Positions 11,752-24,114 of a stretch of 64,000 nucleotides of DNA are shown here, in pieces. Both the position numbers and the translations under genes were made by a program. Within the stretch, counting starts at the first letter, position 1, and each line of letters starts with the position of its first letter. Below the pieces are notes generated by a model. The model was not told where the DNA came from. It was given only the letters and a program-made list of their open reading frames with translations, and did no database searches. Where the stretch lies: the NCBI GenBank assembly GCA_022478985.1, contig JAKSZP010010632.1:120147-184146 (forward strand). Reading direction: 5' to 3'. Origin of the DNA: Massospora cicadina. Taxonomy: Eukaryota; Entomophthoromycota; Entomophthoromycetes; Entomophthorales; Entomophthoraceae.

Positions 11752-12830
11752 ATGCCCCCTCAAGATCTTGCCTAGGGGGCACATACTTGTGAAGAAACCT
11801 ACTATGCACTCTGTTGATAACAGTACCAGTATCAATAGAGGCAATGGAGTATTCAATACCACAATAATAAATAATATGGTAAGGACCAGCCCATAAGGGG
11901 TCCAATTTATGAATTCTTCCTCCCAGCCTATGGTGGTAGAAGAGTACAAGGTCTCCGACTTGATATTCTGGTAATGTAGGTCTAATAGCGTTGGTCCAGG
12001 TTCCTTCCTTCAAGGTGGTAGCAGCAAGAGAACTTGAAGCTAATGCTTGTAAATGGATTATTTCATCAGCCAGTCTCTTCATCGCTAAATCAGTGGTTTG
12101 TGGGGTAGCCTCTTCAAGTATAGGTTGTACACTTGAAGGGAGGATAGGATCCCGACCATATAAAGCTTTAAACGAAGACATTCCAATAATACAATGTTAG
12201 CTAACTCTATAAGCTAACATCACACTGGGTAAGTAAAGGTTTCACCTACTAGGATCATTGGAAGCCATCTTTTGAAGAATGGCTACGAAGGTACTGTTTG
12301 CTCATTTGATGGCACCATTAGTGGAAGGATTATATGGGGACATGAGTGACTGGTAGGTAACCATTAATTTGGTAAGCTCAGCTACCACCTGAGATATGAA
12401 ATTGGTCCCATTATCTAATAACAGGACTTTTGGGCTGCCATGCTTGGTAAAAACTTGTTTAAAAAGGAAAGACGCCATAGCCTAGGTGGTGACCGTGGAG
12501 ACGAGATAGCTTCAATCCATTTAGAGAAATAATTGATAGCTAATAGAATAAATTAATGTCCATAGGTGGCCATAGGGAGAGGACCTACCACGTCAATACT
12601 CACAGTAGAGAAGGGTTTGGAAGGTCCTATAATTTGGTGTTGGAACATCAGATTTCCTCCACGTTGTTGTTGGCATTTAAGGCATGACTCTAGAACATTA
12701 TGTATGAATTCCAGCATGTTATCCCAGTAACAATGATTTTTTAACAATTGGAGGGTCATAGTGACAGCTCCATGACCTACAGTTTGGTGGGCCTCCATAA
12801 TAGTATCAGTCCTTGCAGAGGGCTAAATAA
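11752..12830 (-). pseudogene. integrase of Gyp-F
   Basis: The N-terminal zinc region is at 12553-12798 (GHGAVTMTLQLL, then CLKCQQQ) and the core start is VSIDVVGPLP. Further along LLLDNGTNF is readable near 12405-12425. The catalytic Glu region near 12301-12320 reads NGAIK followed by a stop, where Glu is expected. The C-terminal 150-residue piece (11729-12181) opens MSSFKALYGRDP and has the WAGPYHIIYYCGIEYSIA tail typical of integrases, without a chromodomain. Confidence 0.85.
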
Positions 12831-13560
12831 AGGGTAACCACGTAGATCCTGACTTTTTGTATAGTGAACCTTCTTTGATCTGAGTGTCTTCAGTTAAGGA
12901 TTGTAACTTTGAGACAACATCCTTAGTTTCACGGAACCAGAGCTCAGGTCTACCAATCAGGTCATAAATGCGATCATCCTCTGCAGAGAATAACATTAAG
13001 ATAGGCAATCAAGAAAGGCCATCAGCGTTTTGATGTAAAGCCCCAGCGCAATGTTCTATGGTAAAATCGTAATTTTGGAGCTTTAACGCCCATCTGGCTA
13101 AGCGCCCATCAGGATCCTTCATTTGTTGCAACCACTTCAGGGAAGCGTGATCCTTCACAATAGTGAAATGCTTGCCATATAGATAGGGCGGAAATGCTTG
13201 ATAGCGGCCAAAACAGCGAGGCATTCTCTCTCAGTAACACTATAATTGCGTTCAGCCTTAGACAGGGTTATACTATAATATGCAATGGGGTGATTGACCA
13301 GATTGGTATCATGTTAAGCCAAAATGGCTCCAATAGCAATTCCACTGGCATCGGTAAATAGAATAAAGGGTTTGGAAAAGTCAGGATGGGATAATATAGG
13401 TGCACTCATTTGGGCTTGGCGCAACAGATCAAAGGATTGTTGCTGGGATTCTTCCCATACAAAAGGAACTTCTTTATGCAATAAATAAACTAAAGGCTCT
13501 TCAATTTCCGCAAAATGGGGGAAGAATTGTCAGTAATATCTGACCATTCCTAAAAATACT
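12831..13560 (-). pseudogene. RNase H of Gyp-F
   Basis: The clear segment 13009-13224 includes [17 protein letters not shown] and GRLARWALKLQNYDF, then HQNADGLS, the standard end of the gypsy RNase H domain. A short following piece (12823-13008) continues toward integrase. The domain would degrade RNA in the RNA-DNA hybrid. Stops near 13225-13320 break its start. Confidence 0.85.
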
Positions 13561-14525
13561 TGGATATTGCACAAGCTTTTGGGAACAGGCATGTCCGAAA
13601 TAGCTTGTACCTTTAATAGATAAGGGTAAGATACCCTCTCAATTAACTTTATGCCCTAAAAATTCCATCTCAGTCTTAAAAAAGCACACTTCGATGGTTT
13701 AGGCTTAAGAGAGGAATGACACAGTCAGCCAAAAACTTCCTATAATGAGCCAAATGCTCGTTAAAATTGCGTGAAAAAACAGTAACATCATCTAGATAAA
13801 CTAAAACACAAGAAAGCTTCAAATCCCCAAACAAGCCATCTATGGCTCGTTGAAATGTAGCAGGGGCATTGCAAAGCCCCTGCGGCATATGAGTAGGCTC
13901 AATTAGCTCTTCACTAGAGATCAAAGCACATTCTTGACTGTCTTCTGGGCAAGATCTATTTGCCAATAACTTCTCGCAAGGTCCATAGCCAATAAATATT
14001 TGGATCCAGACAATAGCCTCAAGGAATCGTCTATACGAGGAAAAGGATAAGAATCCTTCTGATTAACAGCATTGAGTCAATGATAGTCCATAACCACTCG
14101 GTGGCCCCCATCTTTCTTTCAGATGAGTAAAAGAGGGGAGCCCAGGGACTTTTAGAAGGCATTAATAGTCCAGCATCAAGAATTTTCTTCAGCTTTACTG
14201 AGACCTGAGCTTCCTCAACTTTGGATTTGTGATATGGTTGAGCTTGGATAGGAGGAGTATCACCAGTTTTAACCTGATGCTGTACCTCTTTCATTAAGCC
14301 AAAATCTCCAGGACCTTGAGCAAAGATATCCGCATATTCCTCAAGCAGAGCCTCAGCTTCCAGCTGTTGTTCTGAAGTGAGTGAATCCCCAAATTCGACG
14401 TCAACTCTAGCAATGCTAAGGGGATCTTCCAGCCCAAATTCGCGTAGATCTCCACATCCTGAGACAGACAATAAGTCACCCACAGGAGTTTGCCTCACAT
14501 AGGCGATGGGACTGTTGAAATTCAA
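13560..14525 (-). pseudogene. reverse transcriptase of Gyp-F
   Basis: The N-terminal fingers lie in 14031-14525 (164 residues; EEYADIFAQGPGDFGLMKEV, then LLMPSKSPWAPLF). Palm motifs follow in 13676-13966: MPQGLCNAPATFQRAIDGL and the intact catalytic box VLVYLDDVTVFS near 13790. The frame breaks between the two at about 13970-14050. Confidence 0.88.
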
Positions 14526-14539
14526 TCACATTGGTTGAG

Positions 14540-15534
14540 AAGTGAGATTAGCCACTAAAACTAAAACAGTTTATCATAGGCAGGATCAAGTATACCAGGG
14601 CAAGGTAAAGCCTCCAAATGAGAAGGATTTGGATTACTGATGATCTCTAACACATGATCACTGGGTACAAATACTTGAACTCCCGTATCAGTGATGACTT
14701 GAGCTTTAGGGGGAATGGTATTTGGAGAGTTAGAATATAGCAGAATTCCCTCGGTGGCACAAACTGATGGAGGTGGAAGTATAGTCCTTGGACCCAGGAT
14801 CAGTATTTGATACGTGAGATAGAAGTGGGGTATTCCAGTAAGCAGACGCGTCACTTAAGTTTGCCTTTAGTGTTGGGAACATCCTGTAGAATTAAAGGTA
14901 CCTGTTACCCAATTAAAAATAGGTATCTGTCCTTAGGACCGATGATTGCATCAAAATTGGTGAGAAACTTAGCTCCCAAGAGCAGATCGTAGCAGTTGTT
15001 ATCCAATACCACTGCAGGGGCTGACACAACCAGCTTCCCAAAGCGCATCGGAAGAAAGAGTATGCTCCTATAGATTTAGTGTAGGAAGGCTACAGCGGTT
15101 CCAGAGTCTTGGGAATGGTTCAAGTCCAGCGCCGATTTGATCTTCTTCATAAGTTTGGACGAAATTACATTGATGGGCAATCCCATATCAATGATAGCCA
15201 AAACTTTTACCTTATGCACAATTACTTCCACCTGGGTCACATCAGTGCTAAAGTTTGAGATAGAAAACACTAAGGGATTAATCAATGGAATAGAATTAGA
15301 GGTAGAAGAAGAAGCATAAGCAGAATTAGTGTCTTTGCTGGATAGTTCATCTGGGATATCAAGCTCACTAGGAGTGGATACCACATAACAATCGGTAGAA
15401 GAATAAAAAGATTTCAACTGAAGCACCTGAGGTAGGTCAGCATAGGGAGCCTCGTGCCCTATGCTTACTCCTCTTTTTCGACTCCTCTGCCTGTTTTTTC
15501 CAACATTGAGACACCACATGACCCACGAGACCAC
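14540..15534 (-). pseudogene. aspartic protease of Gyp-F
   Basis: The motif LAIIDMGLPINVISSKL is at about 15150-15200; the catalytic triplet reads DMG (15181-15189) where DTG is expected, a change that should abolish cleavage. The linker to RT continues to 14561, with QVFVPSDHVLEIISNPNPSH. The upstream part of the 152-residue frame is a Ser-rich spacer from Gag. Confidence 0.8.
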
Positions 15535-17540
15535 AATAATTACATGGCTCCTTCTTCACCTTGGATTTAGGTTTAGGTGGCATTGCATGGATGTGAGAAC
15601 ATGGGTTACTAGAGGAGGTAAGATATACCACCCCATTAGGGATTTCTTAAGTGCTTCCTTAATGTCGATAATGGAGCTGAAGTTTCATTTTAGGGACTTC
15701 ATATGTAATAATAACTGAGTGCAAGAAGCAAACGCACTCATTACGGCTGATATAGCATCATCAACAGTGTTTTGGTTGCAAGTGGAAAGAGTTTGGGATT
15801 CATGGTAGAATCGTTTTGCAAAATCCTGGATAGACTCTCCTCGTTTGATTTTAATATTCATAAAGGCCTGCTTTTTATTGGAGAGGATTTGGCCGCTCTC
15901 AAATTCCTTGATGAGGGCGGTTTTCACTTGAGCCCAAGTAGTACAGATCTTGAGATGAGGAACAATGATCTCTTGCGCGAACTGACTTAGACAAGAGGTG
16001 ATGTGGCGGACCTTCTGCTTATCAGTAGCTATATCCTTGGCGCGTTCATATACAAAAAGGAAAATATGGATGATACCTTCACCCGGTTCAAACTTATCTT
16101 TGAAAGTAGGTTTGAAGAGGGTGGGTTCCGTGTTCAAAACGTGTACACCTGATACCATGACAGGTCCAGACTTGGAGGGTTCAGACTCTGTAAAATGGGC
16201 TTGAGGGGGAACTCAACCAACCTGTTGTCTTAAGTGGTTCACGTCATCTTGTAAATTATGGACCCATTGGTTGAGATGGTCATTTTTAGGCGCTTAGGTT
16301 AAGTTGGTAATTGTAGCCAACATCTCAGTTTGCTTGGTCTCAAGTACTTCACATTTAGCAGTCAACCGCTCAATGGATGCTGTCAAAGAAGCAAACCAGG
16401 TTTCTTGATTAGTTTGATTTACATCGCATAGCCAATGTGAATTCTCAACACCACTCAGTAAATTGATTAAAGAATAGTTTAGATCAGTTTGAAGACCTTC
16501 CAAGGATAAGTGTCATTCTTGAGCTATTGCTCAGATTTGGGTTTCTAATGCCTGTACTCGAGATACCAAGAGCATTGAAGGTTCAGAATCGGACGTTGGA
16601 AGCAAGGAGCCAGGGGGACCAGGAGGTCCCAGGGGGTCCTTGCGACCCATCCCTTCCTGAAGGACCTGGAGGACCTTGTTGACCCATTGGACCAGGAGGA
16701 CCACATTCCACAGGTGGTCCCAGAGTTACTGACGGAGAACTAGGTGGGCCTAGAGGTCCATGAGGACCAGCAGGTCTAGATCCGCCTTCTCTGATTGTAT
16801 CCACAACTCAGATCAGTTGTTGGAGGAGCACGTCAAGTTTTTTGAAGCGGTCATCGATTTGAGCTTGCAATATTCCCAGATGTCTCATGATCTCAGCTTC
16901 AAGGGTAGAGATTCAGTTTTGGATGGGGGTAGCAGCATCACTAACCTGTTGTAAGATTTCTTGGCCAATGTAGGCCACAACGCCGTTGTCAATTCTCACC
17001 AAATGGTTGTAAAGTTCGTTGATCTCTCTTCTATTATTGAGAATTTCTTCCCGATTATCCCATCCAAAGTTAGATGCTGTCTCATAAAACGAGGATAGTT
17101 GAGAGTGAAATTGTTGCACCAGAGTCAACTGGCGCTGAATCTCGAGGTGATGCAACCCCAAGATCTGGAGTATGTGGTATATAGCGGGATGTACGTAATG
17201 CCAGAGGTACTGTTCAGTTCTAGCCACACTAACTTTGGTAGACTGTAACTTCGCTTGGTTGTATGAACTCATCATATTGTCAACAACTTTGGATGCTTGG
17301 TCGCGATTAGGACGAGCACCAGGCTGGACAGCCCCTCTTATCAAGCCTTTGACTGTTTCCTCTACATTAGCGGCTTGAATCTGATAACTAGTTAGGTCAG
17401 GGCCCTCAATGGCCAAGTCCATAGAAGCTTGAAATTGAATATGGCTGATATTAGCTGAAGGCAAATCTTGCCAGTTTGAGTGTACCTATTGGGAGATACT
17501 CATAGATTCCTCAGAAGAGGGACTCGCTTTACTAGATGAA
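15437..17540 (-). pseudogene. gag of Gyp-F, with a collagen-like segment
   Basis: On the minus strand 17464 to 16913 (183 residues) is a predicted helical N-terminal part. The stretch 16804-16583 carries a Gly-Pro-rich run with GPPGPMGQQGPPGPSGRDG, a collagen-like Gly-X-Y pattern. The stretch 16503-16294 is a coiled-coil-like segment (SIERLTAKCEVLETKQTEML). The Gag core lies at 16158-15685, with FKDKFEPGEGIIHIFLFVYE and WAQVKTALIKEFESG. The zinc knuckle CNYCGLVGHVVSQC is at 15631-15437. The parts are in different frames, so several shifts separate them. The core matches Gyp-G Gag. Confidence 0.8.
16595..16795 (-). other. collagen-like Gly-X-Y tract in Gag
   Basis: About ten Gly-X-Y triplets, partly interrupted: GPHGPLGPP, then GPPVECGPPGPMGQQ and GPPGPSGRDGSQGPPG. 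Such tracts are known in structural and adhesive proteins but are not part of a standard Gag. The other Gag relics in this window lack it in readable form. Confidence 0.75.
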
Positions 17541-17604
17541 TTCATCATTGTGAAAGTATGTTTTCACCAGGTAGCCTCGGAAGCAGACCTGGCAGGGGAG
17601 CACC

Positions 17605-18224
17605 AGTATTGGAATTTCGTGAGAAATTATTATAAGCAGGCGCGACTAAGGCTACGAAATTATTAGTTCCATGGCTCTAGTGGAGATTGACACAATTGCA
17701 ACAAAATTATTAGTTCCATTGCTATAGTTGAATCCAATTGTAAAACAGAATCATATATGAAAATAGACCAAAATTAAACTACATGAGATGAGAATTGAGG
17801 TACTTTATTAATTAAAAACTAGAGATATTTATAGGGAAAATTTAGTGGTTCTTTGCGAGGATTTCCTTGATCCACCTGAGGCAAGCTCTTTTCTACCAGA
17901 GGACCGATAATGTTGATTATCATTAATATTATAATATTTGTGATGATCATATCTAATAGAGTTCTAGTTAGATGCGATTGACCTTCTTAATGAGGCCTAA
18001 CCCCATCAAATTGATTAGCCATTTTGAATTGCTTGGCCTTCTCAAATTACTGAGTTTCTTTAGGTTGATTAGAATACCTATTGTAGGAGGTCAATAGCTC
18101 TGAAGAGTCTTTCTTTGGTCAAATTAAGAATTGGATATTAGTTTTAGATTTCTTCATCTTATTAGACCAAGATATCAAATCTCAATCTAGAGTACTTTTG
18201 GTCGTCCTAGTTGTATCATCAACA
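17605..18224 (-). repeat. 5' LTR of Gyp-F
   Basis: Pairs with 11131-11751. On the minus strand it ends CCAATACT, then GGTGCTCCCCTGCC, comparable to the TGGTGCTCAC following the Gyp-E LTR. Confidence 0.92.
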
Positions 18225-20000
18225 CTTGGCATGGACGAAATTTTTGTGGGTTCTCAGGAGCTTAATTGCCATCAGCGTAGCAATCTTCTGGGGGGCCAGG
18301 GAGCATCAAGGTGGGAGGCGCGGAAGTCTTCTACTATCCCAAAACAATTGGTGCAGTCCCAAGCACTGACCCAACTTTTTTTGTAGGACAGGAAACCTTT
18401 CCAAGCCACCAGATATTGAACCAGATGCACTTGACAGGAAGCCAAGATGGCTTCAACCTCAGCCTCCTGACCCTTAACCACAATTGGCTTGGGTTTTAAC
18501 AGAATCGCCCTTTAAACAAGGACAACTGCAATGCATGGAACACAGGGGGTTGCTTTTAATGATCCTGTAACAAACGTTTAACTTTAGTTTCTGAGTGCCA
18601 TAGTTGCAAATAGCTTTGGCACTAACTGATAACGCCAAAATATACCAACTTGGAGTTAGTTGCAAGATTGAATAGTAGTTGGTCCAACCTAACTACTCAA
18701 AAACTCTCACAAAAGAATTTTCAAAAGGTGAACAGGTAAGCGAGGTGGCCAGCAAAACCTGAAACAACTTTCATTTTATTCTTGAATAAAAGGAACCACC
18801 AAGTAGAGCTTGTTTAGGGAGCGGATATAAACTTTCTCTAAAGGGAGGGTAAACTTAAATGAAACAATTCTGAAGTGAGTTTCAAAACTTATGGTGCAAT
18901 CTTTTAAAGTTGGTTTTTTGGGGGCCTCAACTGAACCATCAATTATGCTCTTACGAGCCTAAAGAATGGCCCAGGTGAGGCACAACCCAACATTGAAACC
19001 CAACCCAACTAAAAACTTTTATATGATTCAACTTGGGATTTGGAAAACCCAAACCCAAGTCAAAATGCAACAATTGAGATATTTTGATCATTACAGGGCT
19101 GGGAAGCTTCAGGTTAAACGCTTCATTGCCTAGGTCCTCCTCCACCAGATGGGCCCCATATCGTTTGATCACATTTTTTGTAGGAAGGCACCTGCATCTT
19201 CAAGTGGCGCATATCCAGCTTGACATGCGAACTTACCATGATATTATGCGCTGCGAAACGTTTACAGTCCACAAAATCACTTGTAATCGCTGATAGCCTT
19301 GGTTAGGTGTTCCCAAACCGGAGACTGGGTGCTACAAATATGTTGAGTGTGGTTATTAATAGCTGGTACCACTGGATGAAGACATGGCCCCACTGAGAAC
19401 GAGGGGTTGCACCCCAGAGTTGCCTCATAGGGCTAGAACCCTGTTGACACATGCCTTTCATTGTTATATGCAAGCTAAGCAAGTGTAAGATCATCCGCCC
19501 AGGTGTCCTGAGCAGCTGCAGCGTAACACTGGAGGTACTGCTCAAGGATTTAATTTACCGCTCCATTTGACCATCTGTCTGGGGATAGTACACTGTTGAA
19601 CAACACGCTGTAAATTCAGTATTGCTAGGAGTTCAATTCAAAATTGCGCCATAAACTGGGGCCCACGTTCTCTGATGATCTCTTGTGGCAACCCAAACAT
19701 CAAGAACACATGGAGCATGAAGAGCTGTGTCATCTTTTGAAGGTAATGGCATAAGAGCAGCTAATGAAAAGGGCGAATTTGGTGAAGTGATTTACTACCA
19801 CCAACATGGTAGTAAACCCATTGGAGCTGAGAAGCTTGACAATGAAGTTGATGGACATCAAAGTCCACGGGCCCTCTGCCTGCTGCAAGGAATGAAGGAA
19901 GCTGTTTTTACCTGACCAGTCTGACTTGGCCCAAGTGCGCATCATGCAATATGTGATCCATGCTGGAATATTCTTGGAAAAGGCCTGGGCAGTTGTACAT
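18225..20000 (-). pseudogene. integrase and chromodomain of Gyp-A
   Basis: The chromodomain is at 18300-18450: EVEAILAS, QYLVAWKGFLSYKKSWV, then a short tail. The same domain occurs in Gyp-D (EVENILAS, QYFVAWKGYPAYENSW) and Gyp-C. Integrase core fragments are at 19945-19730 (GPWTLMSINFIVKLLSSNGF); the first catalytic Asp of DFIV is Asn here. The middle is poorly readable, with frameshifts throughout. This end of pol joined the Gyp-A 3' LTR before Gyp-F inserted. Confidence 0.85.
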
Positions 20001-21640
20001 CCACTTAACTATATAAAGACATTTTTTGTTGCCTGGGTGCCACACACTGCAGGGAAGTTGTGGTGAATCCAGATAACTTTGTCATGGAGGAGGGGCGGCA
20101 CCCACAGGCGTTACCTAAAATGAATGTGCTCCTCCACCAAGAAATAAGGGGCCACTTGTGCATTGAAAGAGCCAACTGATCCAATAACTCAAGACTTTCC
20201 ACACATTTCGTCTGGGCTGCTAAGACTCTTGAAACCAGGGGCTCATCTGAACCCAAATTCACCACAGAAATCGCAGGAGGAGCAATAGCTAAGGTTTGGG
20301 CCAGCGGAATAACTGTAAGTAGTTCTTTCTTTTCTGACTCTGCTGGACACAGCGCAGGTTGTGACTCAGAAAGTAGGGAGGCAAATTCAATGTTCACTTC
20401 ATAAGTTTGTACTTAATATTGAGGCTACAAAGGTCACTATACATATTAGCTTGATGGTGAGCTAGCTTATGAGGCTTATGAAAGTACAAAGGGTCTTGTT
20501 GATCTGTCTGCACTGATATCTCATTATGAGAGCCTTTCAGAAGGTACTGTCAGTGGGTCAGAGCCCACGCCATGGCCGCCAACTCCTTATCATAGATGGC
20601 CCAGACCTGTTCAGAAGAGGCAAAGTCGTGGGAAAATTAAGCAACCAGGTATTTAAGCCCATCATGCTCCTGTAACAGAAATGCCCACAACACAGCGGAT
20701 GAGGCGTCACATGCTACAATATATGCTTGGTGAGTTCATTGTGCTTAAGAACTGGGGGAGACAGAAACACCCACTTACTAGCCTCAAATGCCTGCTGACA
20801 CTCCTCCATCCAGCAGAACGGCACATTTTACTCATCAGGGTATGCAGTGGTGCGGCAAGCTGAAAAAGGGCAGGGGAAAGTTTTTCAGGAAGATAATGTT
20901 AAGAAACTTCAAACTACTTCTGGGTTATGGGGTAGGCCATTCAAGGATGGCCTCAAGATTTCTGGGTAGGTATGGCATAACCATCTTTCAAAATAGATAC
21001 CCCAGAAAGGTAATTTCTTTTAGCAAAACTTCACTTAGATGCTTGACATAAAGTCCCGCCTTGTGTAGAGTGGCCAGCACCGCCTCCAGGTCTTTCTTTT
21101 GTTACTTGGGAGTGGGGGATTGGACAAGGATATCATTGATATATGCCACCGCGCAGGTGAACCTAAGGCCCCCCAGCACATTAATGATAATCCACTGGTA
21201 TGTGACAGAGCGTTCTTCAGGCCAAACGGCATCACCTGGAACTGAAATAAGCCTCTCTGAGTCCAAATAGCGATAAGCCATTTCTAGTTCTCAGTCACCC
21301 AGATTTGGTTGGCATTTACAAGGTCAAGCTTAGAAAACACCAAGGATTTTGCAATCACCTGGTTGATTGTCAGCTTGAGGGAGAGGGGATAGGGGTCGCT
21401 CACTGTGTTATTATATAAATGACCATAGTCAACGAAGGGCTGCAGCGTCTCATCAGCCTTCTGAGAGAAAACAACAGACGAGGCAATAAAGGACGTTTGC
21501 TTAAATACCAACCCCTTCTTGAGCATATCATTCAACCATACTTCCAAAGCCTTGTCCTCTCCTGTCATGTAAGGATACAGAAGACAGTTATCATTAATCA
21601 TGGCTACTGTCAATCAGAATGCTAAGTTGTATTAATGTGT
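20001..21640 (-). pseudogene. reverse transcriptase and RNase H of Gyp-A
   Basis: RT motif A is FSKLDLVNA at about 21310-21340, and motif B (MPFGLKNA) is at about 21215-21235. The catalytic box reads FTCAVAYINDILVQSP near 21125-21175, that is YIND for YIDD, which removes a metal-binding Asp. The same change is found in Gyp-C. RNase H relics follow at 20,400-20,700, and the spacer to integrase, 20397-20005, is Ala/Ser rich. Several stops are present. Confidence 0.82.
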
Positions 21641-21689
21641 GGCAGTAGATAATAACTTTTTTCAAATCAAATATATACTTTTATGCCGC

Positions 21690-22120
21690 CAACGCTGGAG
21701 GAAAATCTGGCAGGAGGCTCATGAAGAAGCGAGCGTCATGATGGAGCTCCGCCTCATTAATTAGTAAGAGTGTCAATAAGGAGAAACTCGCCTTCCATCT
21801 GGGTATTTGTGAATGGCAGCGTTAAGTCTAAATGGATATTAACCTTCAGATGCTGCCTCAATCCCACCCTCAGAATGAAAAGGAATAGCATATTGGGCAC
21901 CACCGCAAATCAATCACGGAAACTGTAATGATGCACCAAGAAGGCTACTGGCCACCGCACATTAAAGGATGACATTAAAGCAGATGACGCGCCCAACACT
22001 GACGCCACTAAATCCAAGTTCAACTCAAGCTTCTGCGCCAGCTTCAAACTCATGAAGTTTCCCGCTTCTCTCATGTCAACCAAGGCCTCAAATGACACTT
22101 AGTGCACACCCATCCAGATT
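21690..22120 (-). pseudogene. aspartic protease of Gyp-A
   Basis: The segment 22098-21910 reads SFEALVDMREAGNFMSLKL, aligned to FEALVDTGAAGNFMSVEL of Gyp-D. The catalytic DTG is thus DMR. A second-half match lies near 21850-21900 in another frame. Non-functional. Confidence 0.8.
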
Positions 22121-24114
22121 TACAATGGTAAAATAAGCAAATTTTGTTTATTGGAAAGGACCCATGATTCTGTAAGATGGGTGGCAATAATCATAGAGTC
22201 AGGCGGGGAGACTGGTTTGGTCAAGGGGTTTGTACCCAGACTGGGGACTGCTTTTGATTTCCTTGCGCTGGGCATCTTTCAGCTGAGGACCAATGGATTG
22301 AAATCTATCTTCTCAGTTGCAGGAGGCGCCTCAGTCAAGAGAGTGTCTGTAACTCTCTTGTTCTCAGAGAGGCGATGCGGGATGCACAGCCACACCACCA
22401 GGGAACTAGTCATTAGAAAGATTGGAAACAGGACACAGTGGAAGGTGCCAGAGCAAAAGGGACCCATGGCAAGGGTGTATAACGCGGTATATAGTAGTAG
22501 GTAGCACATAAAAAAACAAAACTTGGTTGGACCCCAGAGGGAGTCCATAACAAAGTGGATATCTGTACCATGGTGCTTGAATGCCTAGATCTATAGGGGA
22601 CCAGGGCGGCCCAGAGGTTCACCAGATACAATAGATAATTTATTTAAAATAAAGTGACCAGCGTTGTTAGAAACCTCCACAAGGAGATCCACTCACAGGT
22701 TTGCCCAAGGAACCATACAAAAAAATGTAAAAACTAATGGGGAATTTTATTGGGAAGTTGATTAACGAGAAAAGTTGGTATCATGAAACATATTTAAACA
22801 ATAGGAGGCAAGTCATCAATTAGTGGAAGTGGTGCTACGCTTAAGAGAACCAATAGGCGCGCCCCACCATCAGCCAGGGTATTATAGCTTGTGATTGACC
22901 AAACTTGAGTTATTACTTTGTAAATGGACTCGTCCCAATTTAATAATATTAAAAATCGACCAGGTTTCAAAACCTCGTTCTCCAAGCAGCCAAATTGAAC
23001 CATCATCATTATAATGTAGCTGGTGCGTTTTAACGCCCTTGCTGTAACACAGGACTGAGCACTACGCACATCCCCAAGACTAACCTGGGCATATCTCGCC
23101 TGAACCCAGCATTGGCCTAAGGTATGTTTTAAGTCATAGTGGTCCTCAACATGACCATTTTGGCCTCCTGACGTCCAGCCTTATCCTTACAGTTGGTCCC
23201 CTCAATTATGTCATTAAGCCATGACAGACTAGCCCATGGGAGCCAAAGTGGGCTTGGACCTGCCATCAGGGTCAGAAAGCATTAAACCTTCAACAAACCC
23301 CATTACATGAACTTCATGAGTTTGGGTAGGACTAGGACTCAGGCAGAACCCCACATAATATACTGACAGGGTTACAGGAGCCCACCCCATGGGTCATCTG
23401 GCGGAATGTGGCACCAATGGATTCGCCATCATGCCCATTTGGTCCACCGTCTTTAATGGTGTGGCCCAAATGGCATTATAAGCGGACGATGGATCCAAGG
23501 CAGCATTAATGTTGCCATAGCGACGTCCAGTGGGAGTCCAAGTGCAGGGGCTTGTTCACATAAAGCTTCTACAAATGAAATCAGGTTGGACGCTCCCATT
23601 CCAGAGAAGAAAAATAATGAAAATGAGCCGATCTGACCACTGGCGCCTATAAAACCAATGATTCCAGTGAGATCAGAGGAGTTAAAACTCCAGACTGGGT
23701 GGCTGATCACAGGATACACTGTACCCAACGGCGGGAATCACTTTCAACTGCATCCAACAAGGCCACATTCCATTGAGCGTTCGTCATGGTAGTGGAACTC
23801 ACAGGGGAGATCAAAAATCACATATGCAGCTCACAAAGGCGTTGAGCACCTGATTAGCAATCTCCATGGATGGAGTTGGTGAGCACACCTACAAGGGTGG
23901 GCCGCAATGGAGGATGGAATCTCTGGGACAACACAGTTGGTGAGAAATCCACCACTGCCACCCAGCAGCAATGCATAAACGCTACAATCAACCAAACAAA
24001 ATGAGCAACTTGAGGAAAAGCACTGAAAACAAGTTCATCTGGTAAATAGAAACCACTGCTTCACCCAAATTAAACAGAAGAGCGGAAATTGTAGACACCA
24101 TGGGTCAGTCATTA
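22121..24114 (-). pseudogene. gag and 5' leader of Gyp-A
   Basis: Gag-like text is best seen at 23728-23453 (FVEALCEQAPALGLPLDVAM). It is similar to a stretch of Gyp-C near 52380-52440 (FHEQALALISPG) in the same place relative to the LTR. No zinc knuckle is visible. A probable solo LTR of the B family interrupts the region (about 22570-23226). Next to the LTR the minus strand reads TAATGACTGACCCATGG, matching the leader of Gyp-C and Gyp-D. Confidence 0.6.
22570..23226 (-). repeat. probable solo LTR of the Gyp-B family inside Gyp-A
   Basis: Similar to 2203-2895 and 37143-37797. Shared blocks include the tract around CCTCGTTCTCCAA (22973-22985), CAGCCTTATCCTTACAG and the end GCCATGACA. The right edge at 23226 is well placed by all three copies; the left edge is approximate. 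I could not find a matching target duplication. Confidence 0.6.

Larger units (their letters stand above)
11131..18224 (-). mobile_element. Gyp-F: Ty3/gypsy element without a chromodomain, inserted in Gyp-A
   Basis: Paired LTRs at 11131-11751 and 17605-18224. On the minus strand the 5' LTR ends ATACT, followed by GGTGCTCCCC (primer-site region), and GAGGGGGCAT precedes the 3' LTR. It is the best-preserved gag-pol here by frame length: gag (17.5-15.4 kb), protease (15.2), RT (14.5-13.6), RNase H (13.5-13.0), integrase (12.8-11.75). I see no clean target duplication. The protease motif is DMG for DTG, and the integrase Glu appears changed to Lys. It sits between the chromodomain and the 3' LTR of Gyp-A. 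Confidence 0.88.
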
